From the NCBI GenBank assembly GCA_003508835.1, contig PUFA01000003.1, forward strand, positions 23,011,501 to 23,075,500: a stretch of DNA of 64,000 nt. Direction: 5' to 3'. The notes beneath the pieces are model-generated. The model was not told where the DNA came from. It was given only the letters and a program-made list of their open reading frames with translations, and did no database searches. The stretch is from Eonycteris spelaea (taxonomy: Eukaryota > Chordata > Mammalia > Chiroptera > Pteropodidae). This document shows, one piece after another, positions 12,565-25,240 of the stretch (its first letter is position 1; each line of letters opens with the position of its first letter). The translations under genes were made by a program, and so were the position numbers.

Positions 12565-12870
12565 CCTACTTCACTTTGCCCAGCCATCTTCACTCAGGTC
12601 TTTTCTTAGCCGTGACTACCTCTCAGAAGTCTTCCTGACTGCTCAAGTCTGGATTGACTAACCCTCCTGTGTACGGTCACCGCACCGTGCACTGTTCCGT
12701 CACAACACTGCCCACATGGCACAGCAAGGGCTCGTCCCCTGCCCCAGTGCTCCGCTGAACTATAAGTCCCGTGAGGACAGGGACCAAGTCCACGGTGTGG
12801 ATCACGATATCCCCAGTGCCTAGCCCAGCACCAGCATTTAAAATGTTCGTGATGAATGAGTAACTTAATT
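12565..12870 (+). mobile_element. L2 LINE 3' end
   Basis: Reads cttcactcaggtcttttctt, agaagtcttcctgactgctc, cccgtgaggacagggaccaa and ccccagtgcctagcccagca, followed by a gatgaatgag ending. These are the L2 3' landmarks in forward order. Confidence 0.85.
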
Positions 12871-13084
12871 AGTGAATCCAGATGAAGGGGAAAGGTAGTG
12901 AAGTCAGGCTTGAGTGAATGGCAGTGTGTTGGTCTGATCTCTTTGCCCTGCCATTTAACAAAACCAAGAGGAAATCTCTTACAGGTGTCGAGGGTTCTCA
13001 GAAATTCTTTTTGTAGATGGAACTCTCTTGGAGCGCCCCCAACACCATATGGGCAGCCATATGCTCTACGTATACATTAGCCTC

Positions 13085-13250
13085 TCTCTAGTAGCTGATA
13101 CTGATTGGTGCTTACTGTGCAACAGGTACAACTCCAAACGCTTTACCTGTATTCTCCCATTTAATCCTCACCATGGCGCTGTGAGGCAGGCGTAATCATC
13201 ATCCCCATTTCACAGATGTAGAAACCAAGGCACCGACATACAGTCTATTC
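13085..13250 (-). repeat. MIR SINE
   Basis: On the plus strand: tggtgcttactgtgcaacag, cccatttaatcctcaccatg and ccccatttcacagatgtaga, the reverse of MIR. Confidence 0.85.
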
Positions 13251-13854
13251 CATCTTCCTCTTACGCCATAGGGGTAGCTCTCTGTATATGCTAGGAAACC
13301 AAACTGCCAGTTGTCATAGCAAACTGTCCAGGAGAGTCTCCAAGTTGATGAGACCCACATGGTTTATGGTTTTATCCATTAAGAGCAGGACCCTATCCCC
13401 CCTTAACAGAAATGCCTCCGCTTAACTTTGTTCCCTGGCAATGCTTCCCTGGCACCCATTCCTGGCAACTGACTGAGCACATTAAATCAGCCCACAGGAA
13501 TAAATCAAACTCTATCAGTCACTCTGTAAAAATGCTAAGTCTATTTATTTATTATGAGTTATTCATAAACATCGAGACTAGACTCTATAATTTAATACCA
13601 CCTGCAATGATTCCTGAAAGTGGTAATATTTTACCACTATGGTCTGATTAATTGACCTGTTCAAGCAGAGCTCCACATCAAACAAAACTTCCCTTTGACA
13701 GAAGTGTATCCATCTTCATCTCAAAGCCATCCTTCTTGACTCATCAGGGGAGAACAAAATAGCTCATCAAAGGGAATAGATTAAAATCATCTGAAATAAC
13801 ATGTACATTCAACTAAAATATTTATAAGCTCTGGATATTTTCTTTTGAGAGTAT

Positions 13855-14110
13855 ATATTAAGAAAGTATACACTTTATGATTTTAATTATGTAATATTTG
13901 AAAACACAAATATAATACGATGCGTCAAAAGACAGGGCAATGGCTTTCCTTGGTGGCCGAGGCAGGGAGACCCAGGACATGGGATGGGGCATGAGAGGGA
14001 CCCCTGAGGGGACTGGACATATTATGAGTGCTGGTTTCATGGCTGGGTCACTTTGTGAAAATTCATCATATGAAAGCTTTGTTATATTTTACTAAAATGT
14101 TTGCACAAAA
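13855..14110 (+). mobile_element. LINE-1 3' UTR fragment (L1M-type)
   Basis: Contains gggcaatggctttccttggt and ggtcactttgtgaaaattca followed by catatgaaagctttg, the closing order of older L1 3' UTRs. Other such fragments in this window lie at 39520-39870 and 58930-59105. Confidence 0.6.
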
Positions 14111-14279
14111 TTAAGAAACAAAGGAATAGTTCATACTTGGGCAGCAACATCAGTCAGAGGCTTTACTAAAAATGATACCATCCCAACTCTTCCAGCTACT
14201 AGATGCATTTAGTCACATTAATGAGCCTTGATTTGCTCAAGTGCAAAATTAGAATAGCTATTTTATAGATGTGATAAAC

Positions 14280-14360
14280 ATGACTATGTTTAACATATAT
14301 AAACTATTTATATATGTTTACATATATTTAAACTATGTATATATATACACACACACAATC
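14280..14360. repeat. AT-rich simple repeat
   Basis: Alternating TATA and ACAC blocks with overlapping inverted copies of atatatgtttacat-like units. Low-complexity DNA. Confidence 0.8.
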
Positions 14361-16715
14361 TGTCAGCTTGTAACTTGCTATGCAAATTAAGCATTGTTAC
14401 TATTATTATTAGAATTATTATATAATCCTACTCCCAACAAGGATTCACACTCTTTCAGACAAAACCTAAGCAGAAAAGTTAACATGTTGATTGTTTTTTA
14501 AAAAACATTCTTATTTGGGTCATCTATGTAATAGTAAGAGGGTTAAACTAATTAGATAGCGCACTATTGCTGTTGTCTATCTTGAAGTACCATTGTCCAA
14601 GAAATTCCCAGGAAAGCCAGTCTCTCTCCTGCATTAATTAGCAGCTCCTTGCACAGGGCTCTTCCAGACTTTTTACTCAAGCCCTGAACTAAAATTTAAG
14701 CATAAGTTATTCCTTTGACTGACATAGAGAACACTCTCTATATTCACAATGCAATTATTTGGAAAAGAGAATCCAGTAGACTGATTCTCAGCCATTATTA
14801 ATACCTTTTCTTAAATTACTACCTTTTCCAGCCACTGATCAGGGAAGCAGGGTAAGGTGAAAGGAAACAGGAAAGGAAGGGGTCTATCTCTACAAGATCA
14901 GATGCTCCAGCATTGTACACTGGATGTGTAAAGACAGGTATCTTGTCCTTTCAGTATGTAGACTTAGGTCGCCAGTGTGCAGGGAACCAATTCAGGCCTG
15001 ATGGAGAACAATGTGAACTCATAGACTATATTTCCCATCAGGAAAAAAAAATCATATATTTTTTGTAACATAAGTTAATTCTCTTCCAAAGTGCCTCTGA
15101 GGAACTCCCAGGTGGTGACAATGAAGCTGGTGCCAGGTCCAAACTTTGTGAAACACTGGGCTAAAGGTGTATAAACATGTCTGGCATGAATGATTCTGGA
15201 AGATCTTGAATCAGTTTGACAGGAATGGAATTTTGGACACTTGGTAGGACCTGAGCTTCCTTTTTGAGAAAACAGTAAATCGTCTCCATCAGTGCCCAGA
15301 GGCATACCCCAGGCCCTGGGAGAAAGACTCAAAATAGTTAAAAACAAACACAGCCCTGTGGTGGACACTAAAACGGTAAAGAATCCATGTGTGAGAAAAA
15401 ATTACCATTGCGTGGAGAGTAAATACTTGTGCCACGTGATTCCCCACTCACTCTTTATGCAGACCTGAGAGTGAATCAAATGAGGTTCCATGGGTACCAA
15501 ATAGGAATGGAAAAAAAAAACACACAGACATGATATGATTTTAACATTTCGTGTACCAAGCTAGCTTAATACATCTGTCTCCTACAGTGGAAGCATCAAT
15601 ACTCAGAATCCAGAGTCCTCTCCATTAAACTCCAGTAGGAAGAGAGTCCTATCTCAGTACTGGATTACCCAAAGGCTAACTAACACTCCTGCCAGCTAGA
15701 CACTGCTGACCTGTGCTGTTAAGACTCCATTTGTCCTGCATTTCCACAAACAAATGCTTTCAGGTTGACTCATTCTTTTCAATGATTTGTTAATATAGTC
15801 AAATAGTTTACAATCAGCAACGTTCACTCCACAAATGATTATGAATATGTGTCAGGTGCTGAGGGCTTTGTTGAAGAAACCAAGAAGCTCCCAGACCTCA
15901 CTGGGCTTACTGTCGAGAGGAGACTGTGAAAGTTTTCATGGTTGGGAAAGAATGGTAAGGATTGCATAGCACATCCCCTTATCAGAGCAATGTTCATTAG
16001 GAGTAAATAAACTCATCAACTCTCTTGCATCATCATGTTTCAATCTCATTGGATGCTTTTATTGTGGCATACCTATTGACTCTTCTGGAACCCTGAGAAA
16101 GAGTGATGTCGATTCAAATAGCACCAAGAATTCAGGAAAATAAGAGAGCAGTAAAGAGTAATTCTCAGAAAGATTTCAATGAGGAAATGAGACTTGCCTG
16201 CATAACTTAATTCTTGTTTTCAGATGTTTGCCCTCAAGCATTAAAAATGAATGCTAGCTTCTATCTACTGAATCCTCCAATGTAACTTAGCTGGCTCCCC
16301 AAGAAAATGCTTGACCTGAGCCCACCTGCATTATAGTGATCATGTCTATCTCTTTGAACTTTTAGAATAAAGCAGGAACCTGGAGCAGGAGATTGGCAAA
16401 GGAGGAGGGGGAGGTTCTGCAAATAAATGGCACCCCTTTTTTGTGATTTCACCGATACTAGCCTGGTGACCAATAAGTACCCAGTAACACACTGGATTCC
16501 AGGAGCTAACACACCTCCCATCATACCTAAGATGCAGAAAAATCACATTCTCATCTGATAAAATCTAGTTGATTATTTCAAATATGCTGACAAGTCTTAT
16601 AAAAGGAAAGAGCTATTCATTCATGCAGAAGTGGTATTTTCTTACCTAAGAGCAATTCCATGATCTCTCATTATTCTACTTAAGATTTTTTCTACCTAAA
16701 AAAAGACCTTAAACA
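14361..16715. other. Intergenic, no gene seen
   Basis: Mostly unique sequence. A diverged reverse L2 3' piece lies at about 15830-15915 (tgtgtcaggtgctgagggct). ORFs at 15075-15368, 16261-16524 and 16346-16546 have no recognisable domain. Confidence 0.6.
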
Positions 16716-16719
16716 CTGT

Positions 16720-16988
16720 CTAACCCAGTGTTTATGAAAGTGTTGATTGCAACCACCTATGAGTGAAATCAATTCAGTGAGTCACAACCAGCATTTTTCT
16801 CTAAATGAGATAGAATGAGATGGAATGGATTAGGAAATATCAGAGCATCAGATACAGCAAGAGCAATTATTCTTTCACAAAATTTCTATTTCTATTTATA
16901 TATCTATTCATACATGTATAGATGTATACTGAGTTAAATGCAAAATGTATTTCTTACTGTGAGTTGTAATCAGAAACATTTAAAAGCC
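16720..16988 (+). mobile_element. Non-autonomous hAT-like DNA transposon
   Basis: Begins with a terminal-repeat-like cccagtgtttatgaaagtgt and carries gagtcacaaccagcattttt, aatatcagagcatcagatac and cttactgtgagttgtaatca. This order fits a family of short hAT-type elements I remember but cannot name with confidence. It has no transposase. Confidence 0.55.
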
Positions 16989-17145
16989 AGTAATACAACC
17001 TACCATCTTCATTTTATGTTATGAGAATTTTGAAATCCAGAGAAGTAAAGCAACTTGCCCAAAGATACACAGCTAGTTAGTGGCAAAGCTGTACTTAGAA
17101 TCTAGCAACCCAGACTCCTTGTTCAATGTTCTCAGCACTACATCA
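16989..17145 (-). repeat. MIR SINE
   Basis: On the plus strand: gagaagtaaagcaacttgcc, caaagatacacagctagtta and gtggcaaagctgtacttaga, the reverse of MIR. Confidence 0.85.
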
Positions 17146-18388
17146 ACTAATTTTGTTCAAAAACAAAACTGCACCTCACTTTCATCTTTTATATAGCTCA
17201 TTCCTGCCTATAAGACTTGTTTAAAGATGTATTTTCAGTAACTCTCTGTTCATTGCCTTAAACAAAACTCTAAAATAAAATAGTAATATTGACCTTTGTT
17301 GAGATCTATGCCAGACAGACATGGAGCCTGAGGCAAAACCCGAAGGTATTTAATTTTTCCTGTGTAAACTTCTTCAATATGACAGGAGGGAATATAGCCA
17401 GAAGCATTGTAAAATTCCTATTAAACAACGTATCTCTTAAATAGGTACTGCTTACAAAATAAACCATACTGCCCCATTTTCTCCTTTATGATCTAATTTT
17501 CTTGTCAGCACGGCTTAGATATTTTTTCCCAAGAAGAAAAAAGATTACTTCAGCTGCAGTAATGACCTTACCCCCAACCAATGAGAGCTTGTTATAAATA
17601 ATAACAATGTGATCCTAAAGGTTTATAATAGCCTTTAAATTGTACAAAATTATCTCAAGGGATTTGAGTCAGAATAAAAAAAAAAAAAACCCAAAACATA
17701 GCATTTTCAATTAAGCTGCATACCAGCAAAAGTTGTCAGGGAAGAGGAAGAAAAGAAACATGGTTTTCTTTGTTTTTGTTTCCTTTTCTTCTTCTTTAAA
17801 TCTCTTTCGAATAATTATGCAACAAACTTCAAGCTACTTAAACTGAACTCAGCCTACAAAAAAATATTTATCTCATGTTTCTGAAGAGAATTCTTGAAAA
17901 CAATAACTGGCATGTCGGGAAATACAAGCTGACAAGTATTTCAAAGACAGCTTTTATTTTCGTTTTGTTTTTTTTTCCCCCAGGGTGATTTCGTGGGCCA
18001 TAATTTTTCTTGAAAGATTTCTCCCTCCTGAGGTGTTCCACAGAGATGCCTTAAGAAGAAAAGGCAACAGACACAATTTCAAATGCACGTAAGGGAGAAT
18101 GTGGACAGAACAGATTTAATACAATCCTATCATACTGGCTTGAGTGATGGGAGGAGTTTCCACTGAAATGCCCTCAGTCCTCTGAGTTTGTTTTGTCCAG
18201 AAGAAGAAGAACCACCCGCCTCAGTGTTCATCATTCATCAGGCCCTGACATAGCTCTAGTAAAGATAAGTTCAGACTTTCCAAGATTTGTCTCTCACATA
18301 TTTGTTTTTAATTCAGGTTTGTTTTTGGTGTTTTTGCTACTAGAATCTCATTTTCTCTTAGGGGGAAAAAAAAACAGTGCAATACTCA
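17146..18388. other. Intergenic, no gene seen
   Basis: AT-rich unique sequence with A-tracts (for example 17676-17690) and a T-run near 17970. No named repeat and no coding support. Confidence 0.6.
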
Positions 18389-18389
18389 T

Positions 18390-18712
18390 AAGAATAATAA
18401 TTATTGCAATTAATATGTATTAAATATTTCTTTGTGTCAGTCCTTATTCTAATTGATTTATATCTTTTAACTTTAATTTTCAGAGGTTGATAAGTAGATG
18501 AGGGTAAGTTCTAAAAAGGCAAACATTTTCATCTGCTTTATTCACTGCTTTATCTCCACTACTGAAAATAGTTTCTGACATTAACAGACATTCAGTAAAT
18601 GTCTGCTGTTGGAAATCCTCATTATACAGTTGAGAAAAGTTATGCATAGAGACGTCTCTTGTCCAAGGTTAAACAGGCAGGAAGTGGCAAAGACCGGATG
18701 TTGTAAAACAGG
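18390..18712 (-). repeat. MIR SINE interrupted by an L2 3' end
   Basis: The two MIR halves (about 18390-18497 and 18615-18712) read, on the plus strand, gtgtcagtccttattctaat and then acagttgagaaaagttatgc with aggcaggaagtggcaaagac. They would join colinearly if the intervening L2 piece were removed. Confidence 0.7.
18498..18614 (+). mobile_element. L2 3' end nested in the MIR
   Basis: Reads aaaggcaaacattttcatct, ccactactgaaaatagtttc and ttcagtaaatgtctgctgtt, the last roughly 110 bases of L2 in forward orientation, lying between the two halves of the reverse MIR. Confidence 0.7.
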
Positions 18713-18714
18713 TC

Positions 18715-20420
18715 TGTGATACATACCTAATGGTTCATAGTGTTATTCAAATGCTTCCAGCTATTTCTATTTGCTGTGTTTTTCAGCTTTAACAATGTTT
18801 GAGTTTTAACAGTGTTTGTTTTTCTAAGTTAAAGAGCTCTTTTTGTAGAAAATTTTTTAAATTCTGAAGATATAGCAGAGAAAAAATTTTTATCCCGCCA
18901 ATTAAAAGACAATGACTGTTAATATTTTGGAGTGTTTCAAACTCTGTATAATATCTATGAATGGAATTACTAATGTAAGCGATTCAATCTAACACTACAT
19001 TCAGAGCTTAAAATTGATATTGCACAGAGCATTGCCCACATAAAAAAGCAGGATAGCCCTGCAGTGATATTGAGAAGGTGCATAGTATCAATAATGGCTT
19101 AAATACACATACATGGTTATAGTTACATATTACAGTTATATAAAATACGTTACAATGCGATCTATCTCATACAAGTAAAGCTACCTTCCCCTGTATTGAG
19201 GACTCAGTCCCCCAACAACCATTCACAAACAGGAGCCATTTTTTCAAGAAGATCATTTGTAATAGGAAAACTTTACTAAGAAATTTAAAGAAAGTGGAAA
19301 TGCTTTCAAATCTCTTTCCTAAAAGAAAGACTGCCAAGATCAGATATAATAGAGAGACATCCCGTTACATCAGCAGACACTGGAGCATACCCTCCTGATT
19401 CCAGACCCAGTATTCTTTCTACTGTGTTGCTCTATGTTAGTACGAATTCATCAGCACGCAGGGTAGGACACTGAGGAATGGGGCCCAGATACATTTTGAT
19501 GGATACCAAAGAAGTCAAAAGTAAGACCTAGAACTTCAAGGTTACTAAGCGAACAAGGCCTGGAAAAGGCAAAGGTAATGAGGAGAGCAGGAAGGAGTGG
19601 GAGAAGTATGCTGCTCAGTTTCTAAGTGCTGACCATCCTAAGTAGGGACCTGTAGGTGCCCTGCCAATGAGTAAGAAGCCAAAGGCAACTGCCAAAGGCA
19701 GAGATTAGCACCATCCCAATGATATGCTTCGTCATTGGACGACCGAGTAACTGGGTTCAAGTTACTGGGAAATTGAGTCAGTATGGAGATATGCACAGAA
19801 ATAAAGGAAATGCATGAGAATGCTCAAGAGCAGATGGCCTGAGACAAAATCAGACCAGTGGCCTCCAATTTTCTTTATTTTTCACCACTATCAGAAAAGT
19901 ATTTTCAGCATATTCTTCTAACATAGGTGTTTTATTGTAATACGCGTATCACTGTGTTAATATATTATAAACCACATGTACAAAATAGATGTTTCTCAGT
20001 GAAATGAAATTAATTTTAAAATGAATGTCAACATTTTTTCCCACATACCAATGGATCACTGCACATCCTAGATACATTCACTCTCTTATTTGAAGTCACT
20101 GATGAGTTGACTGAGGTCATCTGTTTTTAACTATTGTGGCTGCTTCTTTTTAATTCAAGCCATCTTTGTCTTAAGATGGTTCTGCTCACAACAGTAACTA
20201 AAGTTTAAATAGTTTGATCTCTTGGCAATTTTGCCTTATCTAGACTATTTTTTTTTTTTACACAAAAGTAAATATGAGACAGATAATGTCAAAAATGCTG
20301 TGCTAGGTCTCGCTTCCCAAGTCCATTTCATGTCATTTCTCAAAGCCAGGAGAGATTAAGAAATTTTCCTTTCACAAATCAAATGAATAAGTAATTAGTT
20401 GCTGGCATTAATAGACAATT
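18715..20420. other. Intergenic, no gene seen
   Basis: Unique AT-rich sequence with no supported ORF. A diverged MIR-like patch may be present near 19375-19450. Confidence 0.55.
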
Positions 20421-20424
20421 CAAA

Positions 20425-21255
20425 AAAAATGGAAATAGTCAACCATATCATAAAAAGAATAGCCAAAATAATCTTGAAAAAAGAACAAAGTGGAGACTCA
20501 TATTTTGCAATTTCGAAGTTACAACAAAGCTACAGTAATCACGACAGTGTGGTACTGGCATAAAATAAATGTCTATATCAATAAGGTATGTATGTCTGGA
20601 AATGAACCTATACATTTACAGTCAACTGAGCTTCAACAGGATGTTAAGACAATGCAATGGGGAAAAAATAGTGTTTGCAAAATGATGCTGGGACAACTGG
20701 ATATCCATACCCTAAAGAATGAAATGGACTTTCCTGCATCCCACATATGCAAATTAACTTGAAATGGATCAAAGACTTAAATATAAGAGCTAAAGATCTA
20801 GAACTCTTAGAAATTATTAAAAAAAAATTAAAATCACTGATAATCAAAAAATAAAAATTAAGTATAAATTATTCATCTCTCCAGTTGATGAAAGGAATTC
20901 TAAAGATTGGTACAGGCTAAGATTAGAGGAAAAGGAACTGTGATGTACTTTTGATGGTTACATAAATTGGCCACTTCTGGGAAGCAGTTTGGTAACATGA
21001 ATTAACATCACAATTACTACACAGTAATTCTATTCAAAGGAAAATATCTTTTAAAAAAATCTGATAAGGATACAAAGTTATATGTGTGAAGATGGCCATC
21101 TGAGCATTGTAAAGAAGAGCAGAAAATTGGAAGTAACATAAATACCTATCACTTAGGATTTGGTTGAAAACATATACACAATGGAATAATAAGCAGCCAT
21201 TTAAATTGTTGATAAATACATATATTTTATTGATGTAAAGATGTTGATAATTTTT
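20425..21255 (+). mobile_element. Degraded LINE-1 fragment(s)
   Basis: The frame at 20490-20762 resembles the distal part of L1 ORF2 (ETHILQFRSYNKATVITTVW). The stretch 20880-21250 contains cttctgggaagcagtttggt and cacaatggaataataagcag, typical of older L1/HAL1 3' regions. Frameshifts, stops and A-runs show it is dead. It may be two adjacent insertions. Confidence 0.75.
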
Positions 21256-24050
21256 TATTACGGTAAGAAAAAAGTATGCACTCCCAGGCCAGATAGAGAA
21301 TACAGAAAAAGAAAATTAACACCAGGGATACCCAACTTGCTAAAGTTGAACTTTGTTTTCCTCTTTGCTTTTTCATGGGCGAGACCTGGCTGTATATTTC
21401 CTCCAGAATGCTGAAGTTTGATTTTTCTCTTATAACTATTTCTAAGAAGTACATTATGCACTCCAAATAGAAGTACATCATGCACTCTTGGCTGGAAACC
21501 ATTTGAACATTGAAACCAACAATTATAGACTAATGTAATAATTCTTGATTGGCTGGCAGATGTTGAGGAGTCTGAATGCATCATTAGACACCTTCTTCCA
21601 ATTATTCTAGCCAGCGGCAAGAGGTTCTGATCTTTGGATAACTAGAATTGATGACCCTGAGTTACTGAATAATCCCAAAGATTATAAATCATTATGTGCA
21701 AAAGAAATAATAACAGCTAACATTCTCAACTAATACTTTGTAGTATAAAACATGAGCTGGGGAAATCCTTCCATGTCCACTCATAGTTAGAGCCCTCTGG
21801 AGAAAGGGCTTGTCTGACTCAGAGATGTATTTATTCCTTCCAAGAAGTTCCCTGGGGCAAGCATCTGTCAATCTAGCCAAAGCCTAACCCACCCCAAATG
21901 GAGCAAAAATCAATAGCTTTGCTTCCTACCTCCTCCAAGAGAGTGCTTAGAGCATTAAAACAGCCCATAAAAGATTAGAGATAAACTGTTTTATCACTTG
22001 TCAGCTGCTCATGCTACATTCCATAACAATTTTGGTCACACCTCTAACAGCTACACACACACACACATACACACACACACACAAAACAAGGTCCCTAGAT
22101 ACACCACATTTTGCAGAAGTCCAAAGGATCAAGCAGCTTGTAAAGCCCAAGAGTGAGAACATGCGGAGGACAGACACCTGTCTCAAAAGCGCCCCTTTTC
22201 TCCCAGGTCCTAGGCTAATGCACACACTCTCATAAACTATCCAGGCATCATCCAAGCAAAAAGGATGTTGATATTCCAGAGAATCAATCAAGCGGATGTT
22301 TAGTTTCATTTCTGAACTGCTCAGTTAAATGGGGCTGTAAGTTTTTAAAATTTAAAAAAAAAAAAAAAAAGGAAAAGACAGACTTGAGCACAACGCATGT
22401 TCCCAGCAATTTCACATCTCCAGGTGCCCGCTGTTTCTCAAGGAGAGGAAGAGGACCGCATCACGTGATTCCAGGAATCATCAATGAAGAAGCTTTAACT
22501 TCCTGTTCTGTCCCATTCCTGAGAAATCTTGTGCGCATCGACCACTGGTTTGCAAGTCATTTATTTTTCAATGGTTTCCCCCCATTGTATTTTATCTTCT
22601 GTGTTCTGTCCTTCCAAATGCTTCGTGTCATCGACTATTTTTTGAAACCCCATGGTATATCAGGTATGGTATTTTTCAAGAGAATCACTACTTAGTTTCT
22701 ACAATTGAGAGCAGGAAGTATTTAATTTTACACAGACAGCACCTGGTGCTCACATTTCTATCCAATATTTCTATCCACTTTCAGCTCTGACTTTAATCTG
22801 GAATCTACTTTTCCTGCCAACAGTGATGAGATCTTATTCCTCAAAGCACAAAAGGGTAGATCATGGAAAATACAAGGGCAGACAGCCAAAGCCTTGAGAA
22901 CAGTTGGAGTAGAGGATGAGAAAACTTAGGAATAAACAGCTATTATCTCATTCTTAGGATAATAATACCAACCAATAGTTTTACTGGAGATAATAGTCTT
23001 CATTAGGAATGTAGTAGATAAATACTAGAAGTAAAATAATTTTTTGCCTCTTCTTGAGAACAAAAACAGTATTTTCAGCCAAGTAAGGCTACAATAGAAG
23101 TAAATGAACTCTCTATATAAATCAATACTAAAAAAAAAAACAAAAACAAAAAAAACCCAACAGCATAAAAAGTACTTCAGTGGATAACTACAATTTATGT
23201 AATGGTAAAAGATATACACAAACTGGGTCTCTTCTCTTTACATTCACTCATCATTTTCTTAGTGAGGAAGAACTAGAAATTTCTACCAGATCTCAACTGC
23301 ATGCTTTTGATTTGCTGTACACAATTATTTAAGTGTATAGAAAACTTATGTCGCTTTCGTTCCAAAGTATGAGTTCAGTCACTATGAACTAATACATGTT
23401 CACAAATTTCTGAATTAAAGACCACCTCCAGAGAGCATGACAGGGCAATCTCTGAATATGACAGACCCAAATGACTACAGCAATCAGGATGCTAGTGCCT
23501 GGAGGGTAAAGCACCAACTACATGAAGAATGCCACCGCCTCCTAACATGTGACCTTAGCAGTTCTGTCTGGAAGTACCCTCTGCACTTAGTTTCCTATTC
23601 AGATGACAAGGATGTACTTCTGATTCTTCTCTCTAAGCAAGGCCCCAAAAAGTCTTATTGTTAAAAATTCTTATCTGCCTATATGAACAAGCAGAGATAG
23701 CTCTGTGTTCTGACCTAAGAAGTGATTGGTTCACAAGCAGGGGTAGCCACTGCGATAAACAACGATCTGAGATGTAACGGACGGCCGAAGCTTTTTGATG
23801 AAACATAGTTGTTCTCATACCCTTCTTCTCCCTCCCTCCTCCTCCTCATTATTATGATTATGATTATGATTATGATTTAAGGGGGTTGCCTATATTTCAT
23901 AGATTTTAAGATTCAAATATAACCACAATTTCTAAGTCAAATACTAGCTGATATTTAAATGAACTATATTACTGCTGCCTCTACCAAAAGAGAACAGATC
24001 AGTGTTTCATCACCTTTTTTGTAGGTGCTTTGCTCAGAGGTCAATTCTTC
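21256..24050. other. Intergenic, simple repeats only
   Basis: Mostly unique sequence. Contains an (AC)n tract at 22053-22083, a poly(A) tract at 22353-22370, an A-rich run near 23130-23158 and a short (ATTATG)n tract near 23848-23877. ORFs at 21227-21620, 22001-22309, 22384-22695 and 23437-23664 show no recognisable domain and no splice context I would trust. Confidence 0.6.
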
Positions 24051-24059
24051 CCAAAGCTA

Positions 24060-24215
24060 TCAGTAACTGTGCCATAGATTCCCAAGTCTTTCATCCAAAA
24101 AGCTATGTGAAATATTATTATGTACTAGGCACTGGATGAATAAAGATGAGAAAAAATAAAGTCTCTGCTCTCCATAAACAGATGAAAACACAAACGGCTC
24201 ACTAGAAATATAAGC
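24060..24215 (-). mobile_element. L2 3' fragment
   Basis: Reads atgtactaggcactggatga and aaagtctctgctctccataa on the plus strand, the reverse of the L2 terminus. Diverged. Confidence 0.6.
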
Positions 24216-25145
24216 TCCTTCACAGACATATGAACAAAAGCCATGCGAACACAGAGGAGTTGGTGATCAGGGAGGCTGTTCCAATGTGGTTTAGATAATA
24301 TTCTGGGTCTGAGAAATATTTGTGTGCTGTTGCCGGTGTTCTACAGAAATATATCCACTTTCCCTTGGCAGCATTTGATGGCCAATGAGGACTTTACAGG
24401 CTCAAATCAAGCATAATACCACTATTACTATTCATGTGGCTAAAGAGTCATTTTTCTAGTATTCATCTTTAGATGTCTCCTCTGCTCATTTAATCTCAGC
24501 GACATCTTTGGCTTCACAGGCATGTGAAGCAATAGAATTATATGAGTTGGTGAATGAATTAAAAAAAAAAAAAAGTCATTCCAGACTGTAGACTCAGAAA
24601 AATTAGAATGAAATGGAAAAAAGAAATGAGGAGGGTGGTCAAGAGTTCTTTCAGAAAATTATTAATGCTGTGCCCCAAACTTCCATTCTGCAACCATGTC
24701 TCAAATTATGTATTATATTGCCACCTCAGAAAGTGAACTGTGAATCAACATTTGAGTCTAATTCTATTTTAACCATACCCTGGGGCAATTTAAAGAAATA
24801 ATTTGGTAAATTTCCTTATAGAAAGCAGAGACTCTTTCGTAATGGGAATAATCACTTCCTTATTTTATGTCTTGTAACTTGGAGTTTTATCAAGTTGGCT
24901 TAATGCAAGGCAAACAGCACCTTATGCTTTATGTTAAAAAATAGGTGGCGTGGTGGAAATGACAGCATACCGGCAGACTTCATCTCTGTGTGCATTCTGG
25001 TCATCGGGTGCCCGACGGCGGTCATTACAGTTTTGGAAAACTTCTACCAGGTAGACCAGTATTCCAGGAAGTATCCAGAACTAGGAAGGGGGGAAACTGC
25101 TCTAGAGAACTCTGTTCTAAAAAAAAGTAGAAAAAAAAACTTTCT
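24216..25145. other. Intergenic, no gene seen
   Basis: Unique AT-rich sequence. No recognised repeat and no coding support. Confidence 0.5.
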
Positions 25146-25165
25146 GGTGAGAGAGAGAAAGAGAG

Positions 25166-25206
<41 letters not shown>

Positions 25207-25240
25207 GGGAGAGAGAGAAAGAACAGAAAGAAAGGAGAGC
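25146..25240. repeat. (GA)n microsatellite and purine tract
   Basis: GA repeats with few interruptions run from about 25149 to 25221, within a purine-only tract of nearly 100 bases. The Ser/Leu-rich frame on the minus strand (25025-25342) is produced by this repeat. Confidence 0.97.
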
